In this document: positions 12,060 to 23,735 of the stretch, one piece after another
How the letters are laid out: each line of letters opens with the position of its first letter
How positions within the stretch are numbered: position 1 is the first letter of the stretch
NCBI RefSeq assembly: GCF_000003815.2
Contig: NC_049988.1
Span: forward strand, 23,704,172 to 23,768,171
Source of the DNA: Branchiostoma floridae
Lineage: Eukaryota > Chordata > Leptocardii > Amphioxiformes > Branchiostomatidae
Direction: 5' to 3'
DNA: 64,000 nucleotides
Made by a program: the position numbers and the translations under genes
The notes under the pieces: model-generated
Seen by the model: only the letters and a program-made list of their open reading frames with translations
The model's database searches: none
What the model was told of the DNA's origin: nothing

Positions 12060-12224
12060 AGGATAGTCGAGTATCGGAGTGCCTGAGTGAGTAGCTTAAA
12101 GAAGTCAACGATGAGAGCTACAAGGGGCCTACCATTAACATGCAGGATAGTCACAACTTTAACTATTGACCATTACTACAGAGGTACTTTGCTGCATGGT
12201 TACAACATTAGTACATGGATCAGG

Positions 12225-14240
12225 CTTTTGTTTAGAATAAATAGATAAATTTCCAAAGTACTAGTGTGTAGGCATGTTTTCGTCTCCTGGCTGGAATGGC
12301 GCCGTCCAAAACATGCATGTATGTGTTCGATGACCGTAAAATTATGATGGAGCAGCTTCTTGGTTACAATAAATAGATTAAACTTCACAGAAGTGTGTAG
12401 CATGTTTTGCTCTCCTGGCTTTAATGGCACCTTCCTAGGAATGCGTGTAAATGTTCGATGACTGTAAAATTAGTACTTGGACCAGGTGCTTGGTTACATT
12501 AAGTGGATGAAGAGGTACTACATTTGCTTGTACTATGAAAAAAGCGCTATGATGAGAAGTGGTGACGTTTCGTTGATATCGTCTGCCACCTGCGACGTGG
12601 GAACAAAGATCACAAGCTGTGACGTTTGTCAATTACGAAACAAAAATTCAAATGCACCATGCAGTTAAAAGCGTACGGAACCCAAGTAAATCATTTGTAT
12701 TTCATAATCATATTCAACAGACATCCACAAAAGAAACTCGCAACATCAAAAAAACACTCAGCCGCCAGAGTAAAGAGTAACGTGAACCGTGGAGCCAAGA
12801 CCAGGACCAAACAGTTGCCGTGAAACAGCGCTTAGATGGAATTTGGCATATTATTTCCGCCGGGATCTCGAGACAAAAGAAAGAAAGCCCAGTTCCTGTG
12901 AACACGACTTTCCCTCCTGGGGCCGAAGCCCACACAAACCCGGCCCCACCGAGATACCAACAGGTGAAACGAGAGGGATTCAACTCTGTTATTTTTTCGT
13001 AAGACAGGCAGGTCTCGTTATTAACTAATAAGTCCAGAGACAATGTCACTAGAGAACAGCAAATCTCCGAGCTGAAGGCACAGCTACTTCGGTAGGTCCT
13101 TGTTCATGTCTCAACATGCGTTAGATTTTGCTGAGTACGTTCACAATATAAGAAATAAGCGCTTGGATGCCTTCGACATCAAGTGTCAGCGAAGGATCCT
13201 TGATGGAATGATGATTGGTACCGTAAAACTATTACATGAGCCAAAGGAGGTTAAGCACGTATAAGGAAAGTGCTTGCTTAGGCCACACCAATTTAATTTA
13301 TTGGTTCACGGATTCGCTCCCTCCTATTTTTTGGAAAAAAAAATTACCACTCAGCAAATTTTCACCATTAATGAAACCAGTCACCAACTTTCTGGTGTAG
13401 CAAATTAGCCTTTATAATTATATTACAAGCTCCTTAAAGTTTGGGAACATGTGCTGTTACTGTACAATAATAGTGTTTTGTACTTTTTTCAAGCTGAAAA
13501 CTTTTTTTCTTTATGTTTTGGATTAGCCGTTACCTTTACCCCAAGCATTTTACAATTTTTTTTTTTTAATTTTTATTTCGCCCTCTCGCTCCATATTTTT
13601 TATGAAAAAATCCGTGAACCAAGAAATTAAATTGGTGTGGCCTTAAAATGAATAGATAAAACTCTACAGGAAAGGTGTGTTGTGGTCTCCAAGCTGGAAT
13701 GACCCCTTTCGGACATGAAACCTGGACTTAACACTCTATAGCTGCCGTGAACAACGCTTATAATCAGATGACACTAAGTGTCAGTCATTTCTTGACTGTT
13801 GACTGTTACTGTAAGATTATCACATGGGCTAATTGCTTGCTTAAAATAAATAGATGAAACTCCAGAAGGAGAGGTGTGTGCCATGTTGTGGTCTCCAAGC
13901 TGGAATGTCCCCTTCCGGACAAGAGACCTAAACTCAACAGTCAATAGCTGTGAAACAGCGCTTATAATTAGATGCCTTCGATGAAATTTAAAAGGAGAAG
14001 TACTAGTGCGTAGCATGTTTTGGTCTCCTGGCTAGAATGGCCCCTTATGGACAAGAGAATTGGATTCAACAGTCAACAACTATCGTGGAACAACGCTTAT
14101 ATTTACATCAGCAAGTGCCAGCGAAGGATCATTGATTGACTGATGACGGGTACCATAATATAAGTACATGGCATGGGCCAGATACGGAGAAGAGATGTGT
14201 GCCCTGAAGTGGTCACCAGGCTGGAATGGCGCCTTCCAAT
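12225..14240 (+). repeat. Diverged ~200 bp repeats with GTCTCCTGGCTGGAATGG core
   Basis: A unit containing AATAAATAGAT…CTCCACAGGAGAGGTGTGT, then GGTCTCCTGGCTGGAATGGC and often CCTTCCGGACAAGAGA, recurs at about 12270, 12400, 13690, 13890, 14030 and 14210, and again at 18100 and 18310. Copies are 75-90% alike by eye and carry scattered stops in all frames. They appear to be non-coding local duplications. The block 12605-12895 is also duplicated at 17583-17883. Confidence 0.6.
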
Positions 14241-15805
14241 ACATGCGTTTAGGAAAACTACAAAGCAGTTTTCGCGCGACCATTTGCTTGTAATGATTTT
14301 TTTTACCAAAAATAACTTATTATCAAACTTAACGATTCCACAGAAAATGTCATTTGATCCTCTTTCCATCGAACACATTGGATTGTCCTGAAAACCTACT
14401 TCTATAATAACTACATGTTTAAAGAAGCACCAGCGGCCCAGTGCCTTTCTGATACTGTGTCATGCTGGCCCCCAATCATGAGAAAAAACCTTGCAGTTTC
14501 TCGCAGTACTGAAGTACACATTGGAATTTTCTTCACGTGGAAGTCCAAAGAAGCAACAGTTACTTAAAATGCATGTTGTAAGCAGAAAACGTTCATTAGT
14601 AATACAATGCATTTTAGTGAGTACCCTATTGTGTTGGTATAGCCTTTTTACGTATCAACATTCGTAGACAGTACAGGCACCGACATGCATGTTTTAGTTT
14701 TGTTCATATTCCTGTTATTCTGATTTCCAAATGTTACATGAAAAGTGGACTTTAGCATGGATTGATAGTGCAAAAATTCTATGGCATGGCCCTCGTAGAA
14801 GACACGAAGGACTTCTATGAGGAGCATGACGATAATGAATGCCTTCAGCCACTGTGACGGCAGAATGGATAATCATCCTTCAACAAGTGACTATTTACCA
14901 GGCACAAATTAAAGGACTTACACAGATGATCAGCACACGCACGGATTCTTATACACTTGGTCACTGGAGTATCATATTACACGCCAAAGCAAAAAGGCGC
15001 GAAAAAAGGCGACCAACAAATGGATACCGTTGGCAGTGTGACGGATCAACACATGACTATTCTGTAGCATAAAAAAGAAATCTGGACATAGCAAAAAAAC
15101 ACAGGCTGATGAGTGTGGGCACAGGAAAACACAACGTTTTTGCGTTAGACGGTAGATGAATATTCTCGATTAGGTATTGGGAGTTTAAGACATCCATTGG
15201 ACACAGGAACCACTATTTACGTTGAAAATGATGGGATCCGAGCGGCCAACCGGAGAGCCTTTGGCCGCATATAAGCATGCCATTAACGATAAATATATAT
15301 AGAGAGAGATATTTCTTTACAAATGTCATGGCAGAAACGGACTGGCTACAAGAGAACCCATATCCGTAAGTATTCATTGTATCATATTATGTTAGATTCT
15401 AAGATCCCAGGCATATCTAGTACACCTAAGACATCAATTGGACTTTTCATCGCACATCCATACTATGATTGTGTTTATATGTCAACTGTTAGCGCCACTG
15501 TAACTACATGCAGCTAAAATTTTCAAACAGGGCAAAGAAGAATAGTAAGGAAATGAAGTAAGTTGGTGTTTGTCAGAACTGACAATGTTATAACAATAAA
15601 TACAATCATTTTTAAGACTAAAGTCATTGAAATATGATTTGCTTTGCTTTCATTGTCAATTTTAATTAGAATAGACATTTCACAACGGCTCACAAAAGCT
15701 TCCTCGCTTTCTCTGATGTTTCTTATTCTTTGCTTTTACAGGCGATGCTTTGGGTGTCAGGGAACGGACCACCTGGTCAGAGACTGCCATTCCAAATACA
15801 AGTAA
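13038..15805 (+). CDS. Candidate small gene 1: coiled-coil exon plus CCHC zinc knuckle (3' end)
   Basis: Exon 13038-13091 (acceptor TCCAG, donor CTTCG/GTAGG) encodes DNVTREQQISELKAQLLR, a short amphipathic helix, and ends two bases into a codon. The next exon, 15742-15805 (acceptor TTTTACAG), supplies the missing base and encodes RCFGCQGTDHLVRDCHSKYK then TAA. CFGCQGTDHLVRDC fits C-X2-C-X4-H-X4-C exactly, the zinc knuckle of nucleic-acid-binding and Gag proteins. The same exon pair with the same phase recurs in candidate gene 2. Upstream exons and the start are not established. It could be a small RNA-binding protein or a relic of a captured gag; I cannot decide which. Confidence 0.45.
13281..13642. 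mobile_element. MITE with ~36 bp inverted repeats and TTA target site
   Basis: The left end GGCCACACCAATTTAATTTA TTGGTTCACGGATT is mirrored at the right end with one or two changes, and TTA lies on both sides. A 3-bp TTA duplication fits PIF/Harbinger-type elements (inference). The interior is A/T-rich and non-coding. Related ends occur at about 45965, 46490 and 48391 in and around the KCTD gene. Confidence 0.7.
14785..15165 (+). repeat. Local repeat module (copies at 20705-20940 and 21590-21680)
   Basis: The module contains GGCATGGCCCTCGTAGAAGACACGAAGGAC, GACGATAATGAATGCCTTCAG, a piece near CTGTAGCATAAAAAAGAAATCT and AACGTTTTTGCGTTAGACGGTAGATGAA. The same order is seen at 20705-20940; a shorter copy lies at 21590-21680 and a more distant one at 6207-6300. 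It carries no consistent open frame. Together with the zinc-knuckle exons it shows that 14-16 kb and 20-22 kb descend from one duplicated segment. Confidence 0.55.
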
Positions 15806-16829
15806 GTCTAAGTGCAACCCTTCTCATTTAATTTTTATGTTACTCGTTTTTTTATTATTCATACAAAATTGCATGTATAACTTTTCTGCGTAACATTTGC
15901 TAACTAATCAGGCAACTAATTATTGCAAAACTATTGTTGGTGACATGAACATCGTCTATGTCATTTCTTTTACAGGAAGAACTGTTAGCGACAGCTATAA
16001 CACGACACTAAAATTCTACATCGTCGGCCTCGGACTTAGTAATTTTGATCGATCAGCAGCCTTATAACACTAGAGGATAGATCGACGGCGTGAAAATGGC
16101 ACCCAGAGACTGACTGTCCACAAGTCTGGAACGCCTTCTCATCATCCACGCGACACCCCCAACGATACAAGCGGACGGATGAAGTAAAGTAAAAATCATT
16201 GTCTGATAAACCAATGATCTGCTTCACCAGCGGTGACCAGCAAACTTCCGAATCGGTGCTGCGTGACGACATGGAGGAAGGAACTGGACCTCACCACCAG
16301 CCTTCCAAACCGTATCAACAACACACAGAGAGATTGGAGCAAACAGCTTGTTGCCGTCAGACACAGTACCACCATACTGGATGATATCGATGGTAGTTAT
16401 GAAACAAAATAAACTTTAGGAGACAAAAGGAAAATATTCCTTTTTACTTCAAACTTTGTCTGAGTTTGTTTGATAACCAGAACTTCTTCAACAATACAAA
16501 ACCGACAGCCATTGTACCAAACTGTATCAACACCACGTATGCAGATAGGGGGAAACAGTTTGTTGCCGTCAGACGCAGTACCACCATAACGTAAAGCTGC
16601 TGCCAGTCTCTTACAATTTTTATTTTTGATATCGATATTTTCGTTACGCAGCAAAATGTGATTGGGCGTTGCTAGCTGTTCATTGCGAGAAATTGTAACT
16701 TTCTATTAGACATTTCATTACAGACTTGAACCAGAGAGGAGCTAGTACGATTGTTTACCTTATGAATGGCGTTAATTTGAGGAAGCGACATACAAAGAGA
16801 ATACACGGATACGTCATCTGGTTATTTCT

Positions 16830-17105
16830 TCAACAAGAGAGACTTAATGTTAGAAACCCTGGGCAGGGCCACTATGCGGGGACTGATAGAGGCAAGACCA
16901 CCGAACATGCTGGCAGGTAAAGATTCATCACCGACTTGTTTTTTTAATAATACTGATGTACAGAAGGTAGTCAAGATCTTGAGAAAAGTTAGAAACCAGC
17001 ATTCCAGTCACAGACAGCAAGGAACATTTGATAAGAAGACTACAGGAGTATGTCTACATTGATGGAGTCCCAAAGCCCCCAACAAGGTTGAGATCACCAA
17101 GATAG
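16830..17105 (+). repeat. Fourth copy of the NPGQG / QHSSHRQ module
   Basis: It encodes LNVRNPGQGHYAGTDRGK and, after a donor-like GGCAG/GTAAAG, a piece with VRNQHSSHRQQGTFDKKTTG. It is the counterpart of the 9.0-10.1 kb units and sits upstream of MAAPN copy 2, as those sit upstream of copy 1. This places the border of the large duplication at about 16.7 kb. Confidence 0.5.
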
Positions 17106-17255
17106 AAAAGACCAAAAGTTTTTTATGTAAAGGTAAATTAATTAAATACATTCAAATTTCCTACTGGTATTTGTTATGATCATACTTGTATGTCATGAGT
17201 TATTTTCATTCTCCCATGTACCGCGATCATTTGTGACCCACTTCACTCTTTGAAA

Positions 17256-17351
17256 ATGGCAGCGCCAAACCAGGAGACGACGACGACCACGGAGAGAATG
17301 GAGGTTTCGGACGACTCCACGCCTGTGGAACTTTCTGGATTGACAGATTAG
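17256..17351 (+). CDS. Small acidic ORF beginning MAAPN, copy 2 (31 aa)
   Basis: The open frame runs MAAPNQETTTTTERMEV then SDDSTPVELSGLTD to TAG. It is the paralogue of 10296-10418: same start, same ERMEV core, same stop position, and in-frame length changes despite clear base divergence. The donor-like GT after the stop of copy 1 is CT here, which argues that the stop and not a splice site ends the coding part. Function unknown. Confidence 0.4.
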   Translation: MAAPNQETTTTTERMEVSDDSTPVELSGLTD

Positions 17352-17582
17352 CTATTTATCAACGAATTCAAATGAAGCAAAGACGCATGCTCTACGTGAT
17401 AGTATATATAAATATAATATAATATGGATAATAATTAAAAAATAAATAAAAATAGTAAGATACTGTAACGTTGCCTCGTAATAAAATTCATAGCTGTGTA
17501 TTAAGAACTTTTGTGATTTGATTTGGGTATTAGCTATGGAACGTTTAATCTTTCTATAGAGATGGAATTGGGAAGGACGTGA

Positions 17583-18330
17583 CAGCAAAGATCAGAAGTG
17601 TTGTCGCTTGTCAATTACGAAACTAAAATTCAAATGCACCATGCAGAACAGAAATACGCCTTTTGTATGTCATGATCATATTCAAGAGACAACCACAAGA
17701 GAAACTCGCCACACCAAAAGCCACTCAGTCGCCAGAGTAAAGCCCATGTTTGAACGCAACGTCAACCATGGAGCCGAGACCACGACTCAACAGTTGCCGT
17801 GGAACAGCGCTTGTATGAGAAATTGGCAATGTTACTCCGCCAGAATCTCGAGACAAACGTCACCAAGCCCAGTTCCAAGAAAGTTATCAGTCTCCTGTCT
17901 GTTTCGCATACAACAATGGGACGTGTTCTGTCCCTATTGATGCCAATCGGTCACATCAGGTCGACTCATGCCTAGTAGTATACCTCATCTGTCGCCCAAC
18001 ATCATGTATCAACATGCGTCAGATTCTGCGGAGTACGTTCACAACATTAAGAAATTCGCGTTTGGATGCCTCGACACCAAGTGTGCGTAGCATGTTTTGG
18101 TCTCCTGGCTGGAATGGCCCCTTCCGGACAAGAAAACTGAACTCAACAATCAACAGCTGTCGTGGAACTTGTACGCTTATAATTAGATGACACCAAGTGC
18201 CACCGAGGGATCCTTTATGGACTGATGATTGGTACCGTAGTATTAGTACATGGGACAGATGCTTAGTTAAACTAAATAGATTTAACTCCACAGGAGAGGT
18301 ATGTGCCATGAAGTGGTCACCTGGTCACCG
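17583..18330 (+). repeat. Second copy of the 12.6-14.2 kb segment
   Basis: 17583-17883 matches 12605-12895 (shared GTCAATTACGAAAC, AAAATTCAAATGCACCATGCAG and ACAGTTGCCGTG). 18001-18330 matches 13105-13260 plus the GTCTCCTGGCTGGAATGG units. A frame starting MSITK.KFKCTMQ is open in both copies but diverges in length and has no known domain. I therefore call it a segmental duplicate rather than a gene. Confidence 0.55.
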
Positions 18331-20322
18331 ACACACAAACTCCTCAATCGAATCTACCACATCAATGGTGTTGTACTTCCCCAGGCTTGAAACACAAAAC
18401 TTTTTGTTTCCACTCACCCTGCGACACTTGATGAGATGGTAAGGCATGCGGGAGGCTCGGATCACGTGCACCGGGTCATAGGGACCGGGAAGGATCGTGA
18501 CATTATGAAGACATTAGTCAAATGAGACCGCAACAGCGTGTAAAAGTAGACTGGTACTCTAACTTAATACATGTGATGCTAGCCATTCCACGTTTCTCGT
18601 CCCCTTATCATATATAATATACAATGTTGTGTGTACTTTTTGGTACAAATTTATAACCTACTGTAAATAATAAAATTTATTTTCCTAGTACTTTAAGGCC
18701 CTGATCTTTTCTTCCCCTCGTTACGTATACCAGTCTTGCTACTGTCCACCAATGTCTCTAAAAGCTCTTTTCCTTCTTTCCTTAACCTCACTAAGAATGC
18801 TTCCCCGCAACTTCTGCAGACAGATCTGCAAGCAGCGAGTACTTTCATGGGATGTGTTGCAGTGGAACTCGTGAGAGCAAGACTGTCCTCTACCCCCTTA
18901 TTTCAACCCCCGACCGATCTTAGTGCCAAATCTGAAGGACTGCGTGAGATAGTATATTTGAGTGAGCAGTAGGAGATGCAAGGGCAGTGGTATAAGGCGA
19001 CGCTACAGTAGTCAATGATTCTACCAGTAGAATGAATGGTGCAGAGACGAGAGCAAAAGGAGTGGGAGTTGTTACAAAACATGCTTCACTAGGATGTCGA
19101 AATACGTCACGAACAAGATGCTGACCAACGTCACCAACAAGACGTTGCCAGTGTAGATGCTACATATGAAAATGATGTATTGTGCAACTACTGTACTCAA
19201 GTCTAATGTAACTACTGTATTCTATTATAATTTTTAAAAAAAGTAATGGAATTTAAGTTCATAATATTATTTGGACCGCAACCTCTAAGACTGTTATACA
19301 GCAATGGCAGTTGATGGTTCTTTTTTTAAAACTAGGAGAATACAGAATGCAGTACAGGAGCAGTCAAAAATGGGTTCCAAAATGTCAGACCCAAATCGGT
19401 CAGATTCTTCGTAAAAACTGAACTGATCGGGTGAAGGTTTATATTGATGCTTTCCTGCTATCAAGACCTTCTATGAGTATATGGAAGCTCAAGTCGCTGA
19501 TCCGGATAAATGATTTCCCTCTGAAACTCACTTAACAGCAGGGAGGAAACTTAGTGAAGAAGGAAGCTAATGCAGATGTCCCAATGCTGCTACAAAAAGG
19601 GGGTGGATAGAGCTTGTGAAAAAGATGTTGGAACAGGTAAGGATGAGAAATCTGTTGTTGAACCGTGTGCGCAAGGTAACCTTTGTTAAAAAGCGTACTT
19701 ATAAATGCAGTGCCAGCCTACAGGAGTGTTAACTACCCACGAGATCTACATGAAGAGCAGAGTAAAGCAGAGCGAACGTGTCCGAATTATCTTGGCTTTT
19801 ATGTCAAAACACTGCAGCTGATACTACTGAAAATAATATTTTAATACTAATCAAAAACAAACGAGGATTACTTCTTCAGTTCACTTACAAATTTAATGCC
19901 CCCTGCCCATTTTCCACTGTGATCCCCAGGTTGTACCACCAAACTACTTAGTGAGGGACATTGAAGCGATGAATCTGAGTCGGTCACATGCCTACTACGG
20001 CAAAGTACAAATGCAAATGCCAGTCACCAACATAACATGGTGTGACTTCTTATGTTCATTAGTCATTTATTACTAATCAAAAACAGAATTGCTTCTTCTG
20101 TTCATTTATTAATAGGACAGCGCTACGCCCGAACTGGCATTCCAGTCAAGGACTGAACCCCTGCTTTATGAACATAGGAATGTGGTGAAATGTGTGTTTC
20201 TTAATCTGCACAAAGCGATCGACAAGGTCTGAACAAAGGATTCCTTATCATTACGTGTACATGAGATTTTGTTGACTAATTAATTACAGAAAAGTCGAGG
20301 ACCTGTAAACAGAAGTGACCAG

Positions 20323-22163
20323 CACGATGAGAGATAAAGAAGAGATGAAGGCGCGCCTGGAGAAGGTGAAGCGGTACGCAACACTTGTGGGTTTTCTTAT
20401 ATATGTATCTGTGTGCTGTGATTTCCAAATTCATTAGTCTGGTTAAGGGAAGTATGGCCAGTGTTTGACACTGGAATTCAGCAAGATTTTATTGAAAGAG
20501 GAAAAGAACATAATTTATATTTGTATGTCAATGTTTATCAGACTTATAATGTTACTCTATTTTCATGCCAAGAAATTTCCATGTGATACTGTCTGTCAAC
20601 TTTGTCATGGCGTTGTGAAAGTGCCACACAATCACACAATACGTGTCAATAAGTGTGAAAAAAATAACACTAACTAGAAGCGGGATTTTTAATATGACAT
20701 TTTTCTATGGGCAATGCCCACGTAGCAGATATTTAGGACTAGTACGGTATGAGGAATTTGACAATAAGGAATGCCTTCGGTCATCGTGAAGGTAGAATGG
20801 CTAAGCATCCCTCAACATATGACTATTCTGCAGCAGAAAAGAGAAATCTCGACATAACAAAAAATAAATAAAACACTGGTGAGTGCGGCACAGAAAAAAT
20901 TTTGAGAGAACACGACGTTTTTTGCGTTAGCCGGTAGATGAAATGTTGCTTATGTCGATACATATTTTCTGTATTTTCCAGATTAGGTACTCGAGTTTGA
21001 AGACATTCGTTCGGTTGAAAACGGAGCACTGCTTGTGTCCCAAGTCCGTTAACATCCCGTGCTTGTCTGTATACAACACAAATACTAACAAGGAGTATTG
21101 AACGAGATCTACAATAAGCCGCATTTAACTCAGGTCAACAACCCCTTCACAGCAGCGTCCCCTGTCGTTTTCCCTTCATATGTGCACGAACCTGAAACCT
21201 ATGAATGGCAAACCATTGTTGATTTTTAGTTTGTGCATTTCATACAGCACAATGAAAGAAAGAGATGAACTGATGGCGCGCCTAGAGAAAGGAAGCGGTA
21301 GGCAACACTTGGGATGTTCATGTGCTGTGATGTCAAACTACGAGTTTGATTAAGCGAAGTGTGACCAGTGTTTGACACTGTAATCAAGATTTGATTAAAT
21401 GAGAAAAAGAACGTGATTCCTATGTGTATGCCTATATTTATCAGACTTGTAATGTAACTCTATTTTCATGCCAAGAAATTTCAATGCTATACTGTCAAAT
21501 TTGTCATGGCTTTGTAAAAGTGTCACACAATGCATGTCTTGTGAAGTGTGAAAAAAACTAGAAGCGGGATTTTAATATGACATTTTTCTACGGGTAATGC
21601 CACGTAGAAGACATGAAGGACTCGTACGGTATGAGGAACTTGACGATAGCGAATGCCTTCAGTCACCGTGACGCCAGAATGAGCAATGAACATTATAAAA
21701 CAAAACAAACTTTAAAGTTTTTATCTAAAGCTGTGTTTTCTAAGAATGAAATTAAAGAATTGAAAAAAAATTATTCAACACAATAGAATTATGCAAGATT
21801 TGATTTTGTAATTTTCCATCTTGTATATAGCCTTCTTTTCCCTTCCATTCCAGGAGTTGCTGGTTCTGCAAAAAACGTGGGCATAAGAAAAAGGAGTGCA
21901 GGAAACTGAAAAAGTAATTGCACACATTTAGTTTGTTCTTCGTCTGTATTGCATCAAGTTAGAGCATGCAAAGAGTTCAATTCTAGTTTTCAAATGGTAG
22001 AAAGTCATTTAAGGTAACCAGGTTACTAACTTTTAAAATTTTTTTAAGTTCATATACATGTTGCTACTTTTCCTTCTAAAGCTGGCCACCAGCAAAGTGC
22101 AAGGCCGCTTACACATGCCGGGGATGCAACGGCAAAGGCCACTACCAGCTGCAGAGAGAATGA
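20323..22163 (+). CDS. Candidate small gene 2: coiled-coil exons plus CCHC zinc knuckle (3' end)
   Basis: Exon 20323-20373 (GACCAG/CACGATG…AAGCG/GTACGC) contains ATG and encodes MRDKEEMKARLEKVKR, ending two bases into a codon. Exon 21854-21917 (acceptor ATTCCAG) completes Arg and encodes SCWFCKKRGHKKKECRKLKK then TAA. CWFCKKRGHKKKEC is an exact C-X2-C-X4-H-X4-C knuckle with a very basic tail, suggesting nucleic-acid binding. A second copy of the helical exon at 21248-21297 (MKERDELMARLEKGS) has lost one base. A third knuckle-like exon at 22082-22163 (CRGCNGKGHYQLQRE, last Cys lost) could be an alternative end. The start of the gene is not found. Confidence 0.45.
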
Positions 22164-23635
22164 AAGAGTATCAAGTAAGTGCAACCATTTATTTTTATTA
22201 CATATCTTCCTCTCCTTGTTCTTATTCATTCATTCTAAATTGCAGGCATAATTTTTCATTGCAACTTGTGCTAACAGTCCATGACACTGTAATGTTTATC
22301 TTAAAAGAGGGCACACTAATCAAGCAACTATTTCACTATTGTTTGGTAAGTCCACTGACTGGTAACGTTACATCTTGTATTCTACATGCTTCTGCAGAAG
22401 CCGTGTACGAGATAGGCGAGTAGAAAGTGAACTGAAGAAGAGGGCGGAGGGGGCTTTGCTTTGGGGGAATATGTATGTATCATTTTTACATTGCTGAACT
22501 GATTATATTTCAATCCATACTATGATATTACCATCTGCAAAATATTCGATTGGACTAAATTGATTCATTCACAATATACAAGGATCTTATTCCAGATGCC
22601 GCTGCAGCTCATTGCTATGACGAAGATATACAACTTGAAGGAAGTGCAGTGTGGACTTTATTACGGAATCGAAAATAACACAAAATTGGTAGCAAGTATA
22701 TGGTCCGATTACAAAGGAGTAGTAAAGCCATGTTGCTTGAGCGATGGCTAAAGCAAACTCAATGCTCAGTCACACTCAGGCTGAGAGGCGCAGAGTACAT
22801 TGCGTACTGTAGGATTTACTACTTTTTTTTTCAAATGTAAAACTAAAGGTTTTTTTACGGGAATGTTGATACCATATCGACTTAAAAGGGGGTAGTACAT
22901 GCTTGTAAGGACTAAACAAGTCACTATTTCAGTCTTCAAAGATAGTGTCATCACAACATTGGGCAAACCATTGGGACAACCATGACTGGCATGACCAGAG
23001 GACATTTCTATTCACATTGAAGGAAACAAGATTGCGGACAGTCGGCTTCCTACCAACTTTATCAATAGCCGTATGTGCATGGACCAAGCAGAACTCCTCG
23101 ATTTATTCCTATGGTTGAACTAAACGTATGTACTAAATAACAGCGTTAAACCTTTTTCGAGACTTTCCAATACGAACAATGCCATAATGAATACCTTTTA
23201 CAAGACTTGTCAATATTACACATAAACAAATATGTCGCCGATTTTCTGAAGTAAATACAAGGTACTGCATAGAGGGTGGTACCATCGGCTTTCCAGATCC
23301 TGAGCCACTCCCCAACGACATCCATGAGTTTTTTTAAAGCTTTAATCTTTAAACAAATAGTACATTTGTAAAATCTACGTATCTTCAAAATCTATAGCTA
23401 TTGCACAGGAACTAATACAAAGTACTTAGTGTACCTCACCTCACCGGCCGTAGGGGCAGCAACGCCATACAACACAAGTACTAGTGCCTAATATACACGA
23501 CTAAAAGTACATTGCAGCGCGCAATAAGACGGATATCTCTGGGGATCATCTAGAGTCCGCATGCAGCATGCAGCTGACGCTGCCGTCTGCAGGCCGCCGG
23601 GTGACCTCTCTTTTTTTTTGTTTTTTTTGTTTTTT
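22164..23635. other. Non-coding stretch upstream of SMO
   Basis: No frame here resembles the Frizzled-like cysteine-rich domain that should precede the first visible SMO exon, and no other gene is recognisable. The end of the stretch is T-rich just before the gap, which probably caused the assembly break. Confidence 0.5.
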
Positions 23636-23735
23636 NNNNNNNNNNNNNNNNNNNNNNNNNNNNNNNNNNNNNNNNNNNNNNNNNNNNNNNNNNNNNNNNN
23701 NNNNNNNNNNNNNNNNNNNNNNNNNNNNNNNNNNN
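23636..23735. other. Assembly gap (100 N) at the 5' side of SMO
   Basis: The first visible SMO exon continues directly out of this gap with no acceptor in view. The exon start is therefore hidden, and possibly the cysteine-rich-domain exons if the true gap is larger than shown. Confidence 0.95.
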
